Position numbers and translations under genes: made by a program. Of a stretch of 64,000 nucleotides of DNA, positions 60,891 to 64,000 are shown in pieces. Source of the DNA: Aselliscus stoliczkanus (Eukaryota > Chordata > Mammalia > Chiroptera > Hipposideridae); NCBI GenBank assembly GCA_033961575.1, contig CM066737.1, forward strand, positions 67,228,771 through 67,292,770, written 5' to 3'. Numbering within the stretch: position 1 is the first letter of the stretch; each line of letters opens with the position of its first letter. Below the pieces are notes generated by a model. The model did no database searches. It saw only the letters and a list, made by a program, of their open reading frames with translations, and was not told where the DNA came from.

Positions 60891-63800
60891 TTCTTATTTT
60901 GTTTTAATATCTTTTTGATTTTGTGAGCAAATATTCAATATTTATTTTTGTATTTTGTTTTGCTTTCTTTTTGATTTTGTGAACAAGCCAGGAGCTGAAT
61001 CACTGGTTCATGGTAACCAACACTATATTGTTAGAGGTTGTAAGAAGTGAAATTAAAAGACTGCTCAATTACTTAAGCAAGCTCTTTGTTTCAGCATGAG
61101 GAATCCAGGTGAGAGTGGTATGCAAATAAACAGTTAAATGTCAGAGTTTGGTGGGGGAAGTGGAAACAATAAATTACCCTAACAAGAAAACTCATGACTC
61201 TGAAGTGAAAATGATGCTCTGACCGACATCACCATTATTCTCTTTTAAAATCTTCCTGGCTTGGATGTAGAATGTCTTCTTGTCTCATGGCCATATCTCT
61301 ATGGCCATAACCTAATACAACATTTGTCTTCAAGGATAGCATTAAGCTCCAAGATGATGTCACTTGAAGAAAATAAGAAAAATATTGATAATCTTTGATT
61401 TGCAGGTCGATTCAAGATTCAAATATTTCTGTGGAATCTATTGTGCTTATACTAGATAATGAGCATAAAGTGTAAAGTGTTTTTCTTATATAAGAACAAA
61501 GGCAAATTATAAAAGCAAAGAAGTATCTATGAAGTCATAAAGGAGGATGTAGATTTCATCCCATGCAAATCCAGGAGCCCAGGACCTTCAACTGCAAGCA
61601 ATGGTAAATACATTGTGACACAAATCTGATGTCATAAACCAGGTTACAAAACCTGGGTATAAATGGCTTAGAGTGTTCCTGAAGGTCAGCTGCCTTCCTT
61701 AACATACAACTGTATATAGGGAGTCCATTTCTACACAGAAGCCTCTCAGGTTTTAGATTATGATTTCAAGTGCCCTTTCTTTTTTCCAGCCTAGTTTATT
61801 CCTTGCCTTCTGTCAGAATTTTTGTTGCATTAGAAGTCTGTAAAAGCATCTTGAAGGGAAAAAAAAATCCTCTGTATTAACTATTACTAATCATGTTTAA
61901 CATCAAATATTTCATTTAGTCAAACTATGTGAATGTATAATGACATCTAATTTTCTACAATTTCTTAAATTACTTAATAGGTGACTTGTCTATGAATAAG
62001 TTGTTTATATGATTATTTATTAATTTGACATATATCACGGGCAATAACATGGTTTTATGGCTGATCTTGGAAACACACACACACACACATACACAATTAT
62101 GGCCACATATACAAATACCTAAAAAATCTATTTTATAAAGAAAGGTAATTCAACATATACTTAAGAATGTAAAAGACAATTTTCAGCATACCTAAACATA
62201 AAAAGATTATTTTAGCACAAAAACATATATAAGTAGATACTTCAAGTGAATAATTTGAAAATGATTTAATAAAACCTAGTCCTTCTTATCCTGAATTAAC
62301 ATAAAATTAGCACAAAGCTAATTAGAAAAAATCATCTTAGTGAATGCTGCACGAAACATTTTCTAGGGGGAAAATATGCTATAGGTTGTCTTCTTTAAGG
62401 TTTGAATACCTGTGGAAAAATGCATGTTTAAAACTGATATAGCAATAAATTAAAGCATTATCTATTCACATGGTAACTAACATTTATGGCTACCACCATA
62501 AAGGTGGACTAAAATAGGCCACCTTGACTAAAATAAAGTATTGAATATCAAGTATTTAAACCTAATAGAATTTTTTGAATATATAAGTTTTTGTAAGAAG
62601 TATGAGATACACAATCATTTATTTTTAAATGTTGATTGTAGGTTACTATATATGATTATGTTTCCCATTAAACAAATAATTTTACATGTCGCTGGTAAAA
62701 TTTTTAAGGCAAAGCCTTACTTTCTCATATGTCACTCAGATAAGGCAATTGGTTCTTGGATCTGAACAGATTTTATTGATATTTATAGGAGGAAGAGGCT
62801 TGGAAAGTGGAATAACTTGTCTTGCACAGAGGATACATCTAGTAAATGACTGAGTATTCTATCATTACAAAGTTTAAAGGATTATAAGCCTCGATGTGTA
62901 AAATGAGGTGAAGACGCTTTGCTCCAACAAATAACCCATGAATCCCCATCTGAGTTGTTCACTGACATTAAGCAGACATTGCTATTTTACAGGACAATAT
63001 AACTGACTGATAAGAATTCTATGACCTTTCCTTTTCGTCTTTCTTTCTCCCACAACAAAAATGGTCTACTTTGAAATGTCATCGAAGGTATAAGAATTTA
63101 ATCTTGAATCTGTCATATGAGTTGATAGATTCATTGCCAATATAGCATTGGTAGCTTTTAGTACATGCAAGAAACACATTAATATTTGTTTCTTTGATCA
63201 AATAATGAAAAAAGAAGCAAAGCCTGTAATTAGAAATTTGAAACATTTTGTTTTAAATATCGTGTTCTATGAATTTTTACCATAGATTTCATTTTAGGAT
63301 ATTTTTTTGAAATATTAGTTATTCATACATTAGTAGCTATCCATTTTATTTAAAAAAAAGTAAAAATTCAGATACTAACGCATGGATACTATTCTGATAT
63401 ATGCTCATGAGTGACTAATTAGCTATCAGTACCACATCAACTATATTCACATATTCTGGAAAATAATGAATGGGTTTATTTTGGTGAGTTGCAGAGTAAC
63501 TCCAAAGGATAGATTTAGATGACAAATAATTTCTTGAATATCTATAATGTGAGAAAGAAGATAAATAGTAAGACTATGAGTTTATTTTATAAAACAACTC
63601 TATTTTGTTTGAGATTACTACAGTTCTTTTAACTAATATAAATTAAAAATCATAAGTTAACAACATTCTGTATTTAATAAAAATCTCTTTAAAACTTTCA
63701 TTAAAACATTTCTTTCAAATTTTAAGGCTTCCTCTAATATTCTGATAGTGTGTGTTGGGACTATTTGTATTGTATAGTTGGGGGTAGTGGGAAAAAGGTT

Positions 63801-64000
63801 ATAAAGTTTAATATCCTCAGTAAGTTTTTCTGTGGTTTTCTCATCATAATCTCTCTAAGTTTATTCTTTTTAAGCTACTAAAAAAGTCTATAAAAGGACT
63901 GAGCAACTAGTTTGTTTCCCTGTATCCAACCCAAAGTGACTTTTGATATATTTATGTGTTCTGTTTGTATGTGATGGTGACTATAGCTAAATTTAGTCAG
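60891..64000. other. unique intronic sequence with a weak MIR trace
   Basis: AT-rich to the window end. 62790-62860 ('gaagaggcttggaaagtg' then 'catctagtaaatgact') may be a MIR remnant. (CA)n lies at 62072-62095. No exon recognised. Confidence 0.4.

Overview
The window is mammalian nuclear DNA from inside one very large intron-rich gene. Only one host protein-coding segment is visible: a 199-bp minus-strand exon at 19063-19261. Its 66-codon translation is the cytoplasmic-tail segment of protocadherin 11 (PCDH11X), a gene that lies on the X chromosome of placental mammals. Canonical splice sites flank the exon, so 19262-64000 is upstream intron and 1-19062 is downstream intron in gene orientation. 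The rest is AT-rich intron crowded with retrotransposons, which suits an X-linked neuronal gene. The lineage-specific tRNA-derived SINE, several Tc1/mariner remnants and the L1 types suggest a laurasiatherian mammal. I favour a bat, but nothing here proves the species.

Layout. 1-10500 is a nearly continuous pile of plus-strand L1 pieces, with a small mariner at 2822-3389, an inverted repeat at 5795-6051 and a SINE at 7846-8320. 10500-19062 is mostly unique intron with a minus-strand ERV2-like solo LTR (12509-13083) and a palindromic mariner (14848-15798). 19063-19261 is the exon. 19900-28280 holds SINEs, two MaLR LTRs and a minus-strand L1 derivative. 31785-35650 holds a plus-strand L1 derivative and an old ERV1-like LTR. 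38445-41425 holds a minus-strand L1 derivative. 44705-52300 holds an L1 inserted in an older L1, two related MITEs, two SINEs and another L1 derivative. 52300-64000 is mostly unique, with old L2, MIR, LINE and MaLR traces.

Main observation. Four separately inserted L1-like elements (24041-28278 minus, 31785-34692 plus, 38542-41425 minus, 50115-52191 plus) share the same internal deletion. The start of the ORF2 endonuclease domain is fused, at a GGACC-type junction, to the 3' end of ORF2, and the whole reverse transcriptase is missing. At least three also carry a 3'UTR built of diverged tandem units. This looks like a non-autonomous L1 subfamily that was copied in its deleted form and depended on reverse transcriptase from other elements, analogous to half-L1 (HAL1) elements. 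A second, different L1 type (1-1938 and 45206-48469) also has large internal deletions. No intact L1, ERV or transposase gene remains in the window.
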